Source: Lachnospiraceae bacterium (lineage in GTDB: Bacteria; Bacillota; Clostridia; Lachnospirales; Lachnospiraceae). From it: a stretch of DNA of 64,000 nucleotides. This document shows positions 26,836 to 35,776 of the stretch, piece by piece (within the stretch, counting starts at the first letter, position 1; each line of letters starts with the position of its first letter). The notes under the pieces are model-generated. The model searched no databases and had not been told where the DNA came from. It saw nothing but the letters and a program-made list of their open reading frames with translations. Both the position numbers and the translations under genes were made by a program. The stretch spans positions 62,001-126,000 of the forward strand of contig JAGAMF010000008.1 in NCBI GenBank assembly GCA_017624855.1, written 5' to 3'.

Positions 26836-27972
26836 CTACTTCAATTCAATGATTTCCTCTCCTACAACAGAGTAAATTTTGGAAACTTGGCAGTTTTTTG
26901 CAACAATGGTTTTAAATATTTCATCGGAATATCCGGGCGCCATTATTATGATGCACTTCGGAGTTACCTTTTCCAAAATATTCGGAGAAACAATTTCAAT
27001 ATGCGACACCGGAGAATATTTATTCCACTTAAAGTCTGCGGAATCAACGATTTTATCTACTTTTTTTAGAGAATCCAAAGTAGATAAAAGGGTAAATGCC
27101 TGATGACTGGCTCCCCAAACATATACGATATCATCTTCTGAAAATGAAGCAAGGAGTTGCTTTATTTTACAGTTCATAATATTTGCCTGCCCGCTATAAT
27201 CCACAAGAGAAAGACATTTTCGCTTTCTAACGATTGCTTCTATAGTATCGTCATTAAAACGCTTCATCTCTAAAACTTTAAAACCACAAATATCCAAAAG
27301 TCTCTTCAGCGTATCTTCGGTATAATACGCAATGTGATCACGAATAAATTCGTAATAGGATCCATGTTCCTGAAAATACTCAAAACTCGGAACGGTAATA
27401 AGTCCTACTCCATCTTCGGTCAAATTCTCATAAATTCCCCGAAGCATCCCTACAGGATTGGGTTGATGCTCGAGAAAATTAAAAGAAATAAATGCATCAA
27501 AGGGACCTTCACCGATTATACTGTTCTCATCCTCAACAAAGCCCTGTTCTACATTCAAGCCAAGCGCATAAGCCTTCTGCACAAGGTTTTCATTATGCTC
27601 TATGCCGTATGCATCTACCGAAAATTCGCGGAGAATTTCAAGAAACTCTCCACTACCGCAACCTACTTCAATTACTTTTTTACCTTCCAAATGACACAGC
27701 TCTATAAAATGCAAATACTGCGCTTTACGAAGTTTGCGAAATTTCTCCGAAACCCTTGTCGCTCGAATAACATCCCGATAATAATACACCGGTTCTATAT
27801 CAAACTGAATCAGTCCACATCCCTTACACTCATGCAAAGGAAGGCTCATACCGGCATCATTCTCCAACTGTGTGGCATCCGGCATGTTTTGAGCCGCTGC
27901 AGGCATATTATGAAAAGTCATAAGAGGGTTATTTAATTTACTTTTACAAATAATGCAACGTCCCATCTTCAC
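26836..27972 (-). CDS. SAM-dependent sugar C-methyltransferase (TylCIII/NovU type)
   Basis: A 378-residue three-part protein. An N-terminal zinc-binding segment (CIICKSK ... CKGCGL) is followed by a class I SAM domain with VIEVGCGSGEFLEIL at about 95-110, and a C-terminal methyltransf_14-like Rossmann domain (YVWGASHQAFTLLS). This architecture is characteristic of C-methyltransferases that act on nucleotide 4-keto-6-deoxysugars, giving branched sugars. That agrees with the CDP-4-keto-6-deoxyglucose supplied by RfbG. It overlaps the upstream SDR by one base and is followed after 8 bp by the second SDR. Confidence 0.85.
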   Translation of the reverse strand: MKMGRCIICKSKLNNPLMTFHNMPAAAQNMPDATQLENDAGMSLPLHECKGCGLIQFDIEPVYYYRDVIRATRVSEKFRKLRKAQYLHFIELCHLEGKKVIEVGCGSGEFLEILREFSVDAYGIEHNENLVQKAYALGLNVEQGFVEDENSIIGEGPFDAFISFNFLEHQPNPVGMLRGIYENLTEDGVGLITVPSFEYFQEHGSYYEFIRDHIAYYTEDTLKRLLDICGFKVLEMKRFNDDTIEAIVRKRKCLSLVDYSGQANIMNCKIKQLLASFSEDDIVYVWGASHQAFTLLSTLDSLKKVDKIVDSADFKWNKYSPVSHIEIVSPNILEKVTPKCIIIMAPGYSDEIFKTIVAKNCQVSKIYSVVGEEIIELK

Positions 27973-28919
27973 TACTCCTTATCAAGTTCATGTTTCACAA
28001 TCCAATCTCTGGTACGGCGTATTCCCTCTTCAAAGGATATACAAGGCACAAATCCCGTGTCCTGCTGCAAAGCACTGATATCCGCATACATCGCCATAAT
28101 ATGATTGGACGCATAGGGAATCTCCCCAATTCCCAGCGGAATTTTATCATCGACCACTTTACCGATTATTTGTATATAATCCTTAAGCGGTTGGACATTA
28201 CCGCTACCAAGGCAATAAACCTGACCGTTTCTTCCCTTTTCTGCCAACAGTAACAATGCATTGGCCGCATCATCACTGTACATATAATCCCACAACTGTT
28301 CTCCCGGTGTAAAAGAAGGTTTCTTCCCCTGTAATAGTTTTATAATGGTTAACATAACCATAGTATCCAATTCGTTACAAGGACCATAAACACTCAATAT
28401 TCTTGCATATATGTGCTTCATTCCATATTGTTTACATAACTCCGCAGTCTGTTGCCCTGCTCTCAACTTTGCCTTACCGTATTCGCTTATGGGTTCCGTA
28501 GACAATTCCGGCGTCACGCCCCCCTCTGTTCTGCCATATTCAGCCTGACTTCCGGAAAACAAAAAGGTCGAACATCCAAGTTCATGTGCTGTTTTGCACG
28601 CTGCAACCGCACATTCGATATTCTTCTGCTGAATATCCCGATTTTCACGGTCCGCTTTTTTTGTACCCGACCACCCTAAATGAATAAAATAGTCTGCATT
28701 CATACAATCAGAGTTTCGTGCCAATGACTCTATATCCAGCAAATCACAAGAAATTATCTTCGCACCATAACCTTCTATATATTTATTTTTTTTCGAACCG
28801 GGTCTGACGACAGCACATATGTCCCAGTCCGAGCCCTCACAAACTCTTACAATACCTGCACCAATTACTCCGGTAGCTCCGGTAAGTATGATTTTCTTTT
28901 TGGGTACATTTTCCTGCAT
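27972..28919 (-). CDS. Extended SDR: NAD-dependent epimerase/reductase
   Basis: A 315-residue SDR with ILTGATGVIGAGIV and the active-site SEYGKAKL. It resembles the SDR at 25907-26827 in length and in the HLGWSG / HLGWGG and GS(Q/K)AEYG segments, suggesting an old duplication with distinct steps, for example 4-reduction and 3- or 5-epimerisation of the CDP-deoxysugar. It starts a minus-strand transcription unit divergent from the plus-strand GT2 at 29101. Motif copy at 28430, variant copy at 28348. Confidence 0.82.
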   Translation of the reverse strand: MQENVPKKKIILTGATGVIGAGIVRVCEGSDWDICAVVRPGSKKNKYIEGYGAKIISCDLLDIESLARNSDCMNADYFIHLGWSGTKKADRENRDIQQKNIECAVAACKTAHELGCSTFLFSGSQAEYGRTEGGVTPELSTEPISEYGKAKLRAGQQTAELCKQYGMKHIYARILSVYGPCNELDTMVMLTIIKLLQGKKPSFTPGEQLWDYMYSDDAANALLLLAEKGRNGQVYCLGSGNVQPLKDYIQIIGKVVDDKIPLGIGEIPYASNHIMAMYADISALQQDTGFVPCISFEEGIRRTRDWIVKHELDKE

Positions 28920-28951
28920 CCGAAATCCTCGCTTCTATTTTATCACAGTTC

Positions 28952-28980
28952 TTTTAAAATCGATTTTTTGTCTATGTCAA
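28952..28980 (-). promoter_or_regulatory. Possible promoter for the 28.9 to 8.7 kb half of the glycan locus
   Basis: On the minus strand, TTGACA (28980-28975) is followed after 17 nt by the weak -10 TTAAAA (28957-28952). The -35 is perfect; the -10 is poor, and TAAAAT nearer the gene is an alternative. Confidence 0.45.
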
Positions 28981-29018
28981 TCTGTCCGTTATTGATGAAT
29001 TCCATTTGGCGAGACCGG

Positions 29019-29047
29019 TTGATTTTATCAGTCGGAATCACTATAAT
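29019..29047 (+). promoter_or_regulatory. Sigma-A promoter for the plus-strand GT2 gene
   Basis: TTGATT (29019-29024), a 17-nt spacer and TATAAT (29042-29047), giving a leader of about 45 nt to the ATG at 29101. Confidence 0.7.
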
Positions 29048-29100
29048 AATGCTAAACATTTTGATATTGTGTAATTTATGCATTATGAAAGGGAATTTTT

Positions 29101-29820
29101 ATGAAATTTACAATTATCATTCCTACGCTGAATGCTGCAACACAATTAAATACTACCTTAAACTCACTGGCAATCCAAACATATAGAGATTTTCAGTGTC
29201 TTGTTATGGATGGAAACTCTTCCGACACCACCGTAGATATCGTATCAAAATACACAGACTCCATACCCGGATTGGAATTTCACTCTGCACCGGATCTGGG
29301 CATTTATGATGCCATGAACAAAGGCGTATCTATGACCAAGGGCGAATATGTGCTATTTTTAGGTACCGGTGACAGTTTACATAATAGTACCGTTTTAGAA
29401 ACCGTATATACATATTTAACCAATATATCCCCTGATATTATATATGGCGATGTCCTTCTGCTACCTGACACGCTCTTACAACAACCCAAACACCTTACAA
29501 ACCGCTTTTTCCGTTCAGGCAGAATGATTTGCCACCAGAGTATTTTTGCAAAGAAAGCAACTTTATCCGAATACCCTTTTTCGCTTTCTTATACCTATGG
29601 AGCCGATAAAGATTGGTTAATTCACAGCTTTCGCAATCATAAAACTTTTGCTCACATACCCACAACCATTTCAGCTTATGACACCACCGGTTTTTCAAGC
29701 CTTCCCAAAAACCGCAAAGCTTTATGGTTGGAATCCGGTAAAATTCTTCAAAAATACTACGGTTTTATCATGTTTCCTATAACCATTTTAAAATATCACT
29801 TAATCATCAAATGGCATTAA
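29101..29820 (+). CDS. GT2 family glycosyltransferase (WcaA/colanic-acid type)
   Basis: A short 239-residue GT2: FTIIIPTLNAATQLNTTLNSL, VMDGNSSDTTVDI, LGIYDAMNKGV and FLGTGDSLH in place of a classic DxD. This pattern is typical of the small WcaA-like subgroup. It is the only plus-strand gene inside the 34-kb glycan locus, with its own promoter (29019-29047) and a GAAAGGG ribosome binding site. Its 3' end overlaps the convergent GT2 by 14 bp (29807-29820). Its separate orientation suggests later acquisition or inversion. It carries a motif copy at 29375, read Leu-His-Asn. Confidence 0.87.
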   Translation: MKFTIIIPTLNAATQLNTTLNSLAIQTYRDFQCLVMDGNSSDTTVDIVSKYTDSIPGLEFHSAPDLGIYDAMNKGVSMTKGEYVLFLGTGDSLHNSTVLETVYTYLTNISPDIIYGDVLLLPDTLLQQPKHLTNRFFRSGRMICHQSIFAKKATLSEYPFSLSYTYGADKDWLIHSFRNHKTFAHIPTTISAYDTTGFSSLPKNRKALWLESGKILQKYYGFIMFPITILKYHLIIKWH

Positions 29821-30790
29821 CAAAAAACTTTTTTAATTTGGTATACAACTCAAACAACGGCGGGTAAAAAATAAATGCTTTATAGCGGATTTTTCCATGA
29901 AAAGGTAATTTTTCTTCCAGCTTATATTTTTCAAATGTATGCTTAACCATTTTACGAATATAAATTTTAATACCCTCATTTTTTCCATGCAGGCCGGTAA
30001 CTTGTCCATACAATTTATAAGCCTTGTACAAATATACATGCATTGCATGTTCCAAATCATTTACATAACCCTTTTTGTAATAAAAATCAATTCTTTGGGA
30101 ATACGCCCACAAACAATCTTTTATTTTTTTCTTTGAAAGTGTATTAACAGTTCCCTTTGGATTTTGGTAATAAAAGTATAACTTCCGCGAATCCCAAACT
30201 ATGCGATTGGCTTGTTCAAACAGCAAATGCATTATTGCAGTATCCTCATAAAACCTCTTCTCCGGAAAACTTATCTGTTCAAACAATTCTTTTTTATATA
30301 ACTTATTCCACAAATATACATTGGCTTTTTGCTGAATATCTTTTATCGTGTGACTCTCTCCACTCAGGGAACAGATTTCGCGATAAGCATTGGTTTTCGC
30401 ATTCTCCGAGGAAAACAACTCTGCCTCTTTGGTTGCATAATCCGCCACTGCAAGATCTGCTTCTGCCAAAATAATATTATTATATAAGACATCCAGCATA
30501 CTCGCATGCATATAATCATCCGCATCCAAAAAAGCGATATACTCTCCGCCTGCTTTCTTCAATCCTAAATTTCTCGCCGCAGCCTGTCCTTTGTGTTTTT
30601 GTTGAAAAAAAAAGATTCTCTTATCTTTTTCCGCATAACCTTTGCATATGGTTGCACTCTTATCTTTTGAACCGTCATCGATAAGTAAAAGCTCCCAATC
30701 ACGGAAACTTTGTTTTATAACAGACTGTATACTTCTCTCTAAAAAACACTCTGCATTGTAAACAGGCATAATTATGCTTATCTTCATCAT
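29807..30790 (-). CDS. GT2 family glycosyltransferase
   Basis: A 327-residue GT2: ISIIMPVYNAECFLERSIQSV, LIDDGSKDKSAT, GQAAARNLGLKKAGG and FLDADDYM. Two adjacent ATG codons start the frame (30790 and 30787); GGAG in GTGGAGTTGC suits either, with better spacing to the second. It is the last of four GT2 genes in tandem (29.8-33.9 kb) and converges with the plus-strand GT2. Acceptor and donor unknown. Confidence 0.9.
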   Translation of the reverse strand: MMKISIIMPVYNAECFLERSIQSVIKQSFRDWELLLIDDGSKDKSATICKGYAEKDKRIFFFQQKHKGQAAARNLGLKKAGGEYIAFLDADDYMHASMLDVLYNNIILAEADLAVADYATKEAELFSSENAKTNAYREICSLSGESHTIKDIQQKANVYLWNKLYKKELFEQISFPEKRFYEDTAIMHLLFEQANRIVWDSRKLYFYYQNPKGTVNTLSKKKIKDCLWAYSQRIDFYYKKGYVNDLEHAMHVYLYKAYKLYGQVTGLHGKNEGIKIYIRKMVKHTFEKYKLEEKLPFHGKIRYKAFIFYPPLFELYTKLKKFFVNAI

Positions 30791-30829
30791 GCAACTCCAC
30801 TACATTTACTTTTCCGGTTCATATCGGTT

Positions 30830-31852
30830 CTAAAACAACAACATTATCTTTTCACGCATATATATCACCGCAGACAATATATAAAAAGAGCGTATAAATG
30901 AAACCGTTTTATAAATTTTCTCTTTTAAATTTGTATGCTTTATTCTTCGTATTACTTTCTGATACAAGGAATCATTTAAAATATCATTAATTGCATATTT
31001 TGCAATGGCATTTCCATATCCAAACTTTGCTGCTTGTTCAAAGATATAAGTATATATTCCGTAAAAGAAAACTTTATAAATATGTTGCGCGACATTTTCT
31101 CGCATTTTGGAATCGCTGATTTCCAGCGCCAGTTTCCAATTATAATAAAAATATTTTTTAATCCCGGGATAACCCAAAATCCTTCGGGTTCTTATATCAT
31201 TCGCTCTTTTATTCAAATGATATCTGTATAAAATTTCATGGCAGATTCCCACCGTTCTGTTATTTAAAAAGTAGCGAGAACAAAAAACACTGTCTTCACA
31301 TAAAATCAAAGACTCGTCATACATATGTCTGATACATTCTTTGCGATATAATTTGTTCCATGTAACGCTTAAAATATTATCCTTTAAAATCCGAGACAAA
31401 TCATGCTCGCAATCACCATGCAGAACACTATGTAATCCGCGGAAGTTCTGTTTTCGAATATGCTTCCCTTCCACAATCTCATAACCGCAAACAGCCATAT
31501 CTGTCTTATAAGTTTCCAAGGTTTTTACCAGTTTCTCAATAAGAAGCGGTAACGGCTCATCATCCGCATCCGTAAATTGTATGTACTGCCCCTTTGCTTC
31601 ACAAATTCCCAAGTTTCTGGCAGCCGAGACTCCTTGGTGTTTCTGGTGATATACCACTACCTCTTTATATTTTTCAGCATAACAATCACACATGATACCG
31701 CTCATATCACTTGAACCGTCATCCACCAATATAATTTCAATTGGGCGATATGTCTGAGCCAAAAGTGCTTTTACGGTTCTTGAAAGGGAATTCTCGCACT
31801 GATATACCGGTACTATTATACTAACTAAGGTATTATTTGCTTCTATATTCAT
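30830..31852 (-). CDS. GT2 family glycosyltransferase
   Basis: A 340-residue GT2: VSIIVPVYQCENSLSRTVKAL, LVDDGSSDMSG, GVSAARNLGICEAKG and FTDADDEP. The C-terminal third contains the LSVTWNKLYRKE and DSVFCSRYFL segments shared with its neighbours, so it belongs to the same paralogous series. It is separated from neighbours by 39 and 12 bp. Probable sugar transfer onto the lipid-linked repeat unit; linkage unknown. Confidence 0.9.
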   Translation of the reverse strand: MNIEANNTLVSIIVPVYQCENSLSRTVKALLAQTYRPIEIILVDDGSSDMSGIMCDCYAEKYKEVVVYHQKHQGVSAARNLGICEAKGQYIQFTDADDEPLPLLIEKLVKTLETYKTDMAVCGYEIVEGKHIRKQNFRGLHSVLHGDCEHDLSRILKDNILSVTWNKLYRKECIRHMYDESLILCEDSVFCSRYFLNNRTVGICHEILYRYHLNKRANDIRTRRILGYPGIKKYFYYNWKLALEISDSKMRENVAQHIYKVFFYGIYTYIFEQAAKFGYGNAIAKYAINDILNDSLYQKVIRRIKHTNLKEKIYKTVSFIRSFYILSAVIYMREKIMLLF

Positions 31853-31864
31853 TTTATATAAACC

Positions 31865-32875
31865 TCATCGTTGTTTTTCCAAATAAGAATCCCACTTTAC
31901 TATTACTGCGCCGCAAACATACGGAAAAAAACGCCCCAATTCAAATACCATCCTCACTTTGGCTGAAAGAACCTTTTTCCACAACCTGCCTTTCAAATAC
32001 TGCTTTTGTTCACTTCGAAGCATTATTAAATTCTGCTTACTATCTCTTTTTTGTTTTTTTAACAAATAATAATGTTTTAATAAAGTTATGCAGTACTGTT
32101 TTCGAGCCAGATTATATAACTTTATTTCTTCCTTCTCTTCAAAAAACAACATTCTGCATTTCGCATGCACAACTTCATCCAATTTTGCTTCGCAATATGC
32201 AGAACGGGTTATTCCCATCGTTTCCCTATGGTATAAATACAATTTACGATCCGTTTCCGCTATAATGGGTGCCTTATACATAACATCCTGCATAATCGCG
32301 GAATCCTCATAAATTTTACCTTCCGGATAAAATAGTCCGGCAAAAAGCTCCCGGTTATACAACTTGTTGCAGCAAATTGCAGTAAGTTCATATCTGAACG
32401 GTTCTTCCATTTTCTCCAAAAAACATACCGCATTACTTATAACGGTTTCACCGCAATCTTTTTTAGCGATGTATGATTTCGGTATACAGGAGCCCTCTCC
32501 CCGTACATGTTTTAAACCGCACACGGCAATAGCCGCATCATTCTCTTTCATAATTTTATATAATATTTCCAGATACTCCGGTAAAACTTCGTCATCTGAA
32601 TCCACGAATGCAATTAGATTTCCTCTCGCATTTTCAAGTCCCTTATTTCGCGCATGAGATACTCCCAAATGCAAAGTATCATGTACCCTAATATTGGAAC
32701 ATTTGCTCTCATACTCTCTTAAAATTGCTCTTGTAGAATCTGTGGAACCATCATTAACTACCAATACTTCAAAATTGGAATAAGTCTGATATATCAAAGA
32801 ATCCAAACATCGTGATATAAATTTTTCTCCGTTATATACTGGAACAATTATTGTTATGAAATCCGACCCCCGCAT
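31865..32875 (-). CDS. GT2 family glycosyltransferase
   Basis: A GT2 of 336 residues from the ATG at 32875, chosen because GGAGGG lies 5-6 nt upstream; the 32887 start of the open frame would be a GTG overlapping that site. Motifs: ITIIVPVYNGEKFISRCLDSL, VVNDGSTDSTRA, GVSHARNKGLENARG and FVDSDDEV. It is a member of the tandem GT2 series with the NKLYNRELF and EDSAIMQDV segments common to these paralogues. Confidence 0.9.
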   Translation of the reverse strand: MRGSDFITIIVPVYNGEKFISRCLDSLIYQTYSNFEVLVVNDGSTDSTRAILREYESKCSNIRVHDTLHLGVSHARNKGLENARGNLIAFVDSDDEVLPEYLEILYKIMKENDAAIAVCGLKHVRGEGSCIPKSYIAKKDCGETVISNAVCFLEKMEEPFRYELTAICCNKLYNRELFAGLFYPEGKIYEDSAIMQDVMYKAPIIAETDRKLYLYHRETMGITRSAYCEAKLDEVVHAKCRMLFFEEKEEIKLYNLARKQYCITLLKHYYLLKKQKRDSKQNLIMLRSEQKQYLKGRLWKKVLSAKVRMVFELGRFFPYVCGAVIVKWDSYLEKQR

Positions 32876-32913
32876 ATAACCCTCCACGAAATTATATTAA
32901 ATGTACTCAGATA

Positions 32914-33888
32914 CTATGTATTTCTACCGTTTATCAACCGATAACCACATCGAAGTATTCCATAATGTATGCTTAATGCCAATGCCGCCAGCTTATAACG
33001 CAACTCTATATCGCGGCAAAAAATCAGCAAGCCAAGATTTTTGCGCACATTTCCTGTTATTTCACGACGAACAACATCATCATAAACATCATTTTTAAAC
33101 ATAGCCACCACAATTGCCATTTGTTCAATTAAATGATATCTTTTAATATCTTTGGCAAATTGAGGATACTTCTCTAGCATATAAGCTTCATATTTTTTAT
33201 AACTGTTAAAGCCATTTTTATAAAAATCACTATATCCTGTATTTAAAGCACTCCCTTTTCGAAAGTAATAATGATAATACGGTTTGTCGGTTTGTACTAC
33301 GAGAGAAACTTTTTCAAACAATGCAATCATAGTTTGATAATCTTCACCAACCAATTTTTCTTTCGCAAACATATCTTTGCTTAACACATCTCGTTTATAC
33401 ATTTTGTTCCAAGATGATGTTCTGATATTTTTACGCCGATGCATTTCTTGCAATGCTTCTATACCTGTATATTTTTGAATTCCTTTTGCTTTGAACAATG
33501 CAAGTTTTGTACGGTTACTGTATTCTTCATAACGAGAGTAACAAACCACTTGTGCATCATTCTGTTTCATCAAATTGTATACATCTTCCAAGGTTTCCGG
33601 TTCAACCCAGTCATCCGCATCAAAAAAGCAAACACATTCACCTACAGCATTTCCCAAACCGGTGGCTCTGGCAGGTCCTGCTCCCTGATTCACTTCGTGA
33701 TAAACAGCTTTTATTCTGGAATCCGAATGAACATATTCCTCTAATATCTCTTCTACACCATCCGTAGAACCGTCATCCACAAGAATCAATTCCCACTCTG
33801 ACATAGTCTGTGCGAGAATACTCTTAATCTGTTTTTCTATGTAATTTTTTACATTGTAAATGGGTATAATCACACTGACTTTAATCAT
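32914..33888 (-). CDS. GT2 family glycosyltransferase
   Basis: A 324-residue GT2: VSVIIPIYNVKNYIEKQIKSI, LVDDGSTDGVEE, GAGPARATGLGNAVG and FFDADDWV, with SSWNKMYKRDVL and GEDYQTMIALF in the second half. It is the first of the four tandem GT2 genes and follows the TPP enzyme gene after 12 bp, so it is most likely in the same operon as the branched-sugar genes. It may transfer that sugar, but this is inference from position only. Confidence 0.9.
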   Translation of the reverse strand: MIKVSVIIPIYNVKNYIEKQIKSILAQTMSEWELILVDDGSTDGVEEILEEYVHSDSRIKAVYHEVNQGAGPARATGLGNAVGECVCFFDADDWVEPETLEDVYNLMKQNDAQVVCYSRYEEYSNRTKLALFKAKGIQKYTGIEALQEMHRRKNIRTSSWNKMYKRDVLSKDMFAKEKLVGEDYQTMIALFEKVSLVVQTDKPYYHYYFRKGSALNTGYSDFYKNGFNSYKKYEAYMLEKYPQFAKDIKRYHLIEQMAIVVAMFKNDVYDDVVRREITGNVRKNLGLLIFCRDIELRYKLAALALSIHYGILRCGYRLINGRNT

Positions 33889-33900
33889 TACAACTCCCGA

Positions 33901-35775
33901 TTATCTGATAATGCTTTTCACACCTTCGTACTCTTCCCGACTTAAAAACGGATACATATCGTCAATGGGCGGTGAAACCATAGTTCCGTCAGGCAACACC
34001 TTGGATGACAACTTCGGCTCAAAATTCTGGTTTTCGTCCACTACCGCTTCAATCAACACAGGGCCGCCCATAGCAAGCGCATCTGCCAATTTTTCACCGC
34101 AATCCGCCACAGATGCAATCCTGATAAAAGGAATATCATAGGCATATGCCAATTTTTCAAAGTTCGGAAAGCTGATACCGCTCTCCTGCGATACGCCCAC
34201 CAATTCTCTGCCCTTAAATAAATTATTCTGGGTCTGACGAATGGAATGGTAGCCGTTATTATTTAAAATCACTATTTTAATCGGCAAGCGATTCTGTACC
34301 ACAGTCTGCAATTCCTGCATATTCATCTGGAAGCTTCCGTCACCGTCAATGCAAAAAACATTATGTAAACTTCCATTCACAGTTGCTCCGATTGCCGCCG
34401 GAAAACCGTATCCCATGGCAGCACAACCTGAATTGGTAAAATACCGCTGGCCTTCTTTTATTTTGGCAGCCTGGAAGGTTATTACGCAGGCGCTGCCGTT
34501 TCCACAGATTACTCCGGTATCCTCGGGTAATTTTTCTGTCAGCTCTTTTATAAATACATACGGATTTAATCGAGCGCTTTGATAATATTCCGGTTTTACC
34601 GCAGGATACTTTATGTTAACTTCTTTGCACCATGCCAACCAATCCGGCTGAAGCAAATCCATAGAAAGCGGATTTTCTTCCAAGCGCTCTATCATCTTTT
34701 TAATAAAAATTTTCACATCGGCATGCACTGCAATATCCGGCTTGATTGTAGGTTTACATAATTCATTTCCATCAATTTCAACCCAGGCTTTTACCGCATC
34801 CTTGGCAAAATGCTCCCACTGGTAACTAATCATACGAATATTCATTCTGCACGCAAGAATCAAAACAAAATCCGCACTTTGAATAACAAAATTACCGCCA
34901 CGGGTTCCAACGGTTCCCGGTCTGCCGCAGTCATAAGGATGACCTTCCCATAACAAATCATGGGCGTTCCATGCGGTTACCACAGGTATTTTTAACAAAT
35001 CAATTAATGTAAGCAACTCTTCTCTTGCATCTGCAAGACGAATACCGGTTCCCGCAAGAATAACAGGGCGCTTTGCCTTACTGAGGGCAGTACATACATC
35101 CTCAAGATAAGCATCGTCCCATTCCGGAGCATCTGCGTTCAAAACAGCCTGCAATGCAGGATGTTTTTCCTGCGCCGTCCCCTTCCAGAAGTTTACATAA
35201 CTATTGCACTCTTTTTCATCAAAATGGCGAAGTTTGTCCACTTCCACTTCTGTTGCCTGAATATCCAAAGGCACATCGATCCACACCGGTCCTTTTCGTC
35301 CGTGATTTGCTAAGAACCATGCCTTTTCCAAATGATATAAAACATCTTCCGCATTGGTTAACATAACTGCATATTTTGTCATATTTGCAACACAATCGGT
35401 AATCTGAAATTCCTGATCTCCAAGTTGACGCAAAGGCACATCCATATAAGATGTTGTAGTAATTCTTTTTACCTGCCCTGAAACCACAAACATGGGAATG
35501 GAATCCTGCCATCCACCCAAAACACCGGTAATGGCGTTAGTTCCGCCGGGGCCGCTGGTTACACATACGCAGGCAATATCACCGCTTAATCTGGCATAAC
35601 CTTCCGCAGCAAGAGAACAAGCCTGCTCATGGTGATTATATATACATTTCAATTTAGGATGATGGCCAAAAGCATCATTCAGATGCATGGCTCCACCACC
35701 GGTAACGGTAAAAACATGATTAACGCCTTTTTGCGCCATAAAATCCGCAATTACCTGCGCAACTTTCTTTTTCAT
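33901..35775 (-). CDS. TPP-dependent acetolactate-synthase-like enzyme (YerE-type candidate)
   Basis: A 624-residue protein with the three acetolactate synthase domains: a pyrimidine-binding N-terminal domain with the catalytic glutamate in NHHEQACSLAAEGYAR, a central Rossmann domain, and a C-terminal TPP/Mg domain with GDGSFQMNMQELQ and NNNGYHSIRQTQ. It sits 18-1600 bp downstream of rfbH and abuts the aldolase gene. Acetolactate synthase itself would need a small subunit and ilv neighbours, which are absent. In Yersinia, YerE uses TPP to attach a two-carbon unit from pyruvate to C4 of the CDP-4-keto-3,6-dideoxysugar made by the RfbH homologue. The same role is plausible here. An ATG at 35814 overlaps the aldolase; family N-termini begin at MKKKVAQ. 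Confidence 0.82.
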   Translation of the reverse strand: MKKKVAQVIADFMAQKGVNHVFTVTGGGAMHLNDAFGHHPKLKCIYNHHEQACSLAAEGYARLSGDIACVCVTSGPGGTNAITGVLGGWQDSIPMFVVSGQVKRITTTSYMDVPLRQLGDQEFQITDCVANMTKYAVMLTNAEDVLYHLEKAWFLANHGRKGPVWIDVPLDIQATEVEVDKLRHFDEKECNSYVNFWKGTAQEKHPALQAVLNADAPEWDDAYLEDVCTALSKAKRPVILAGTGIRLADAREELLTLIDLLKIPVVTAWNAHDLLWEGHPYDCGRPGTVGTRGGNFVIQSADFVLILACRMNIRMISYQWEHFAKDAVKAWVEIDGNELCKPTIKPDIAVHADVKIFIKKMIERLEENPLSMDLLQPDWLAWCKEVNIKYPAVKPEYYQSARLNPYVFIKELTEKLPEDTGVICGNGSACVITFQAAKIKEGQRYFTNSGCAAMGYGFPAAIGATVNGSLHNVFCIDGDGSFQMNMQELQTVVQNRLPIKIVILNNNGYHSIRQTQNNLFKGRELVGVSQESGISFPNFEKLAYAYDIPFIRIASVADCGEKLADALAMGGPVLIEAVVDENQNFEPKLSSKVLPDGTMVSPPIDDMYPFLSREEYEGVKSIIR

Positions 35776-35776
35776 C

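Noticed and set aside
34611..34620. Motif copies as sigma-factor -35 elements
   Set aside because: The motif contains TTTACA, but most copies lie inside coding sequence with no -10 at 17 nt, so promoter function cannot explain the enrichment.
33901..35775. Calling the TPP enzyme acetolactate synthase (ilvB)
   Set aside because: The catalytic motifs fit, but there is no small subunit or other branched-chain amino acid gene, and it is embedded between rfbH/aldolase and glycosyltransferases.
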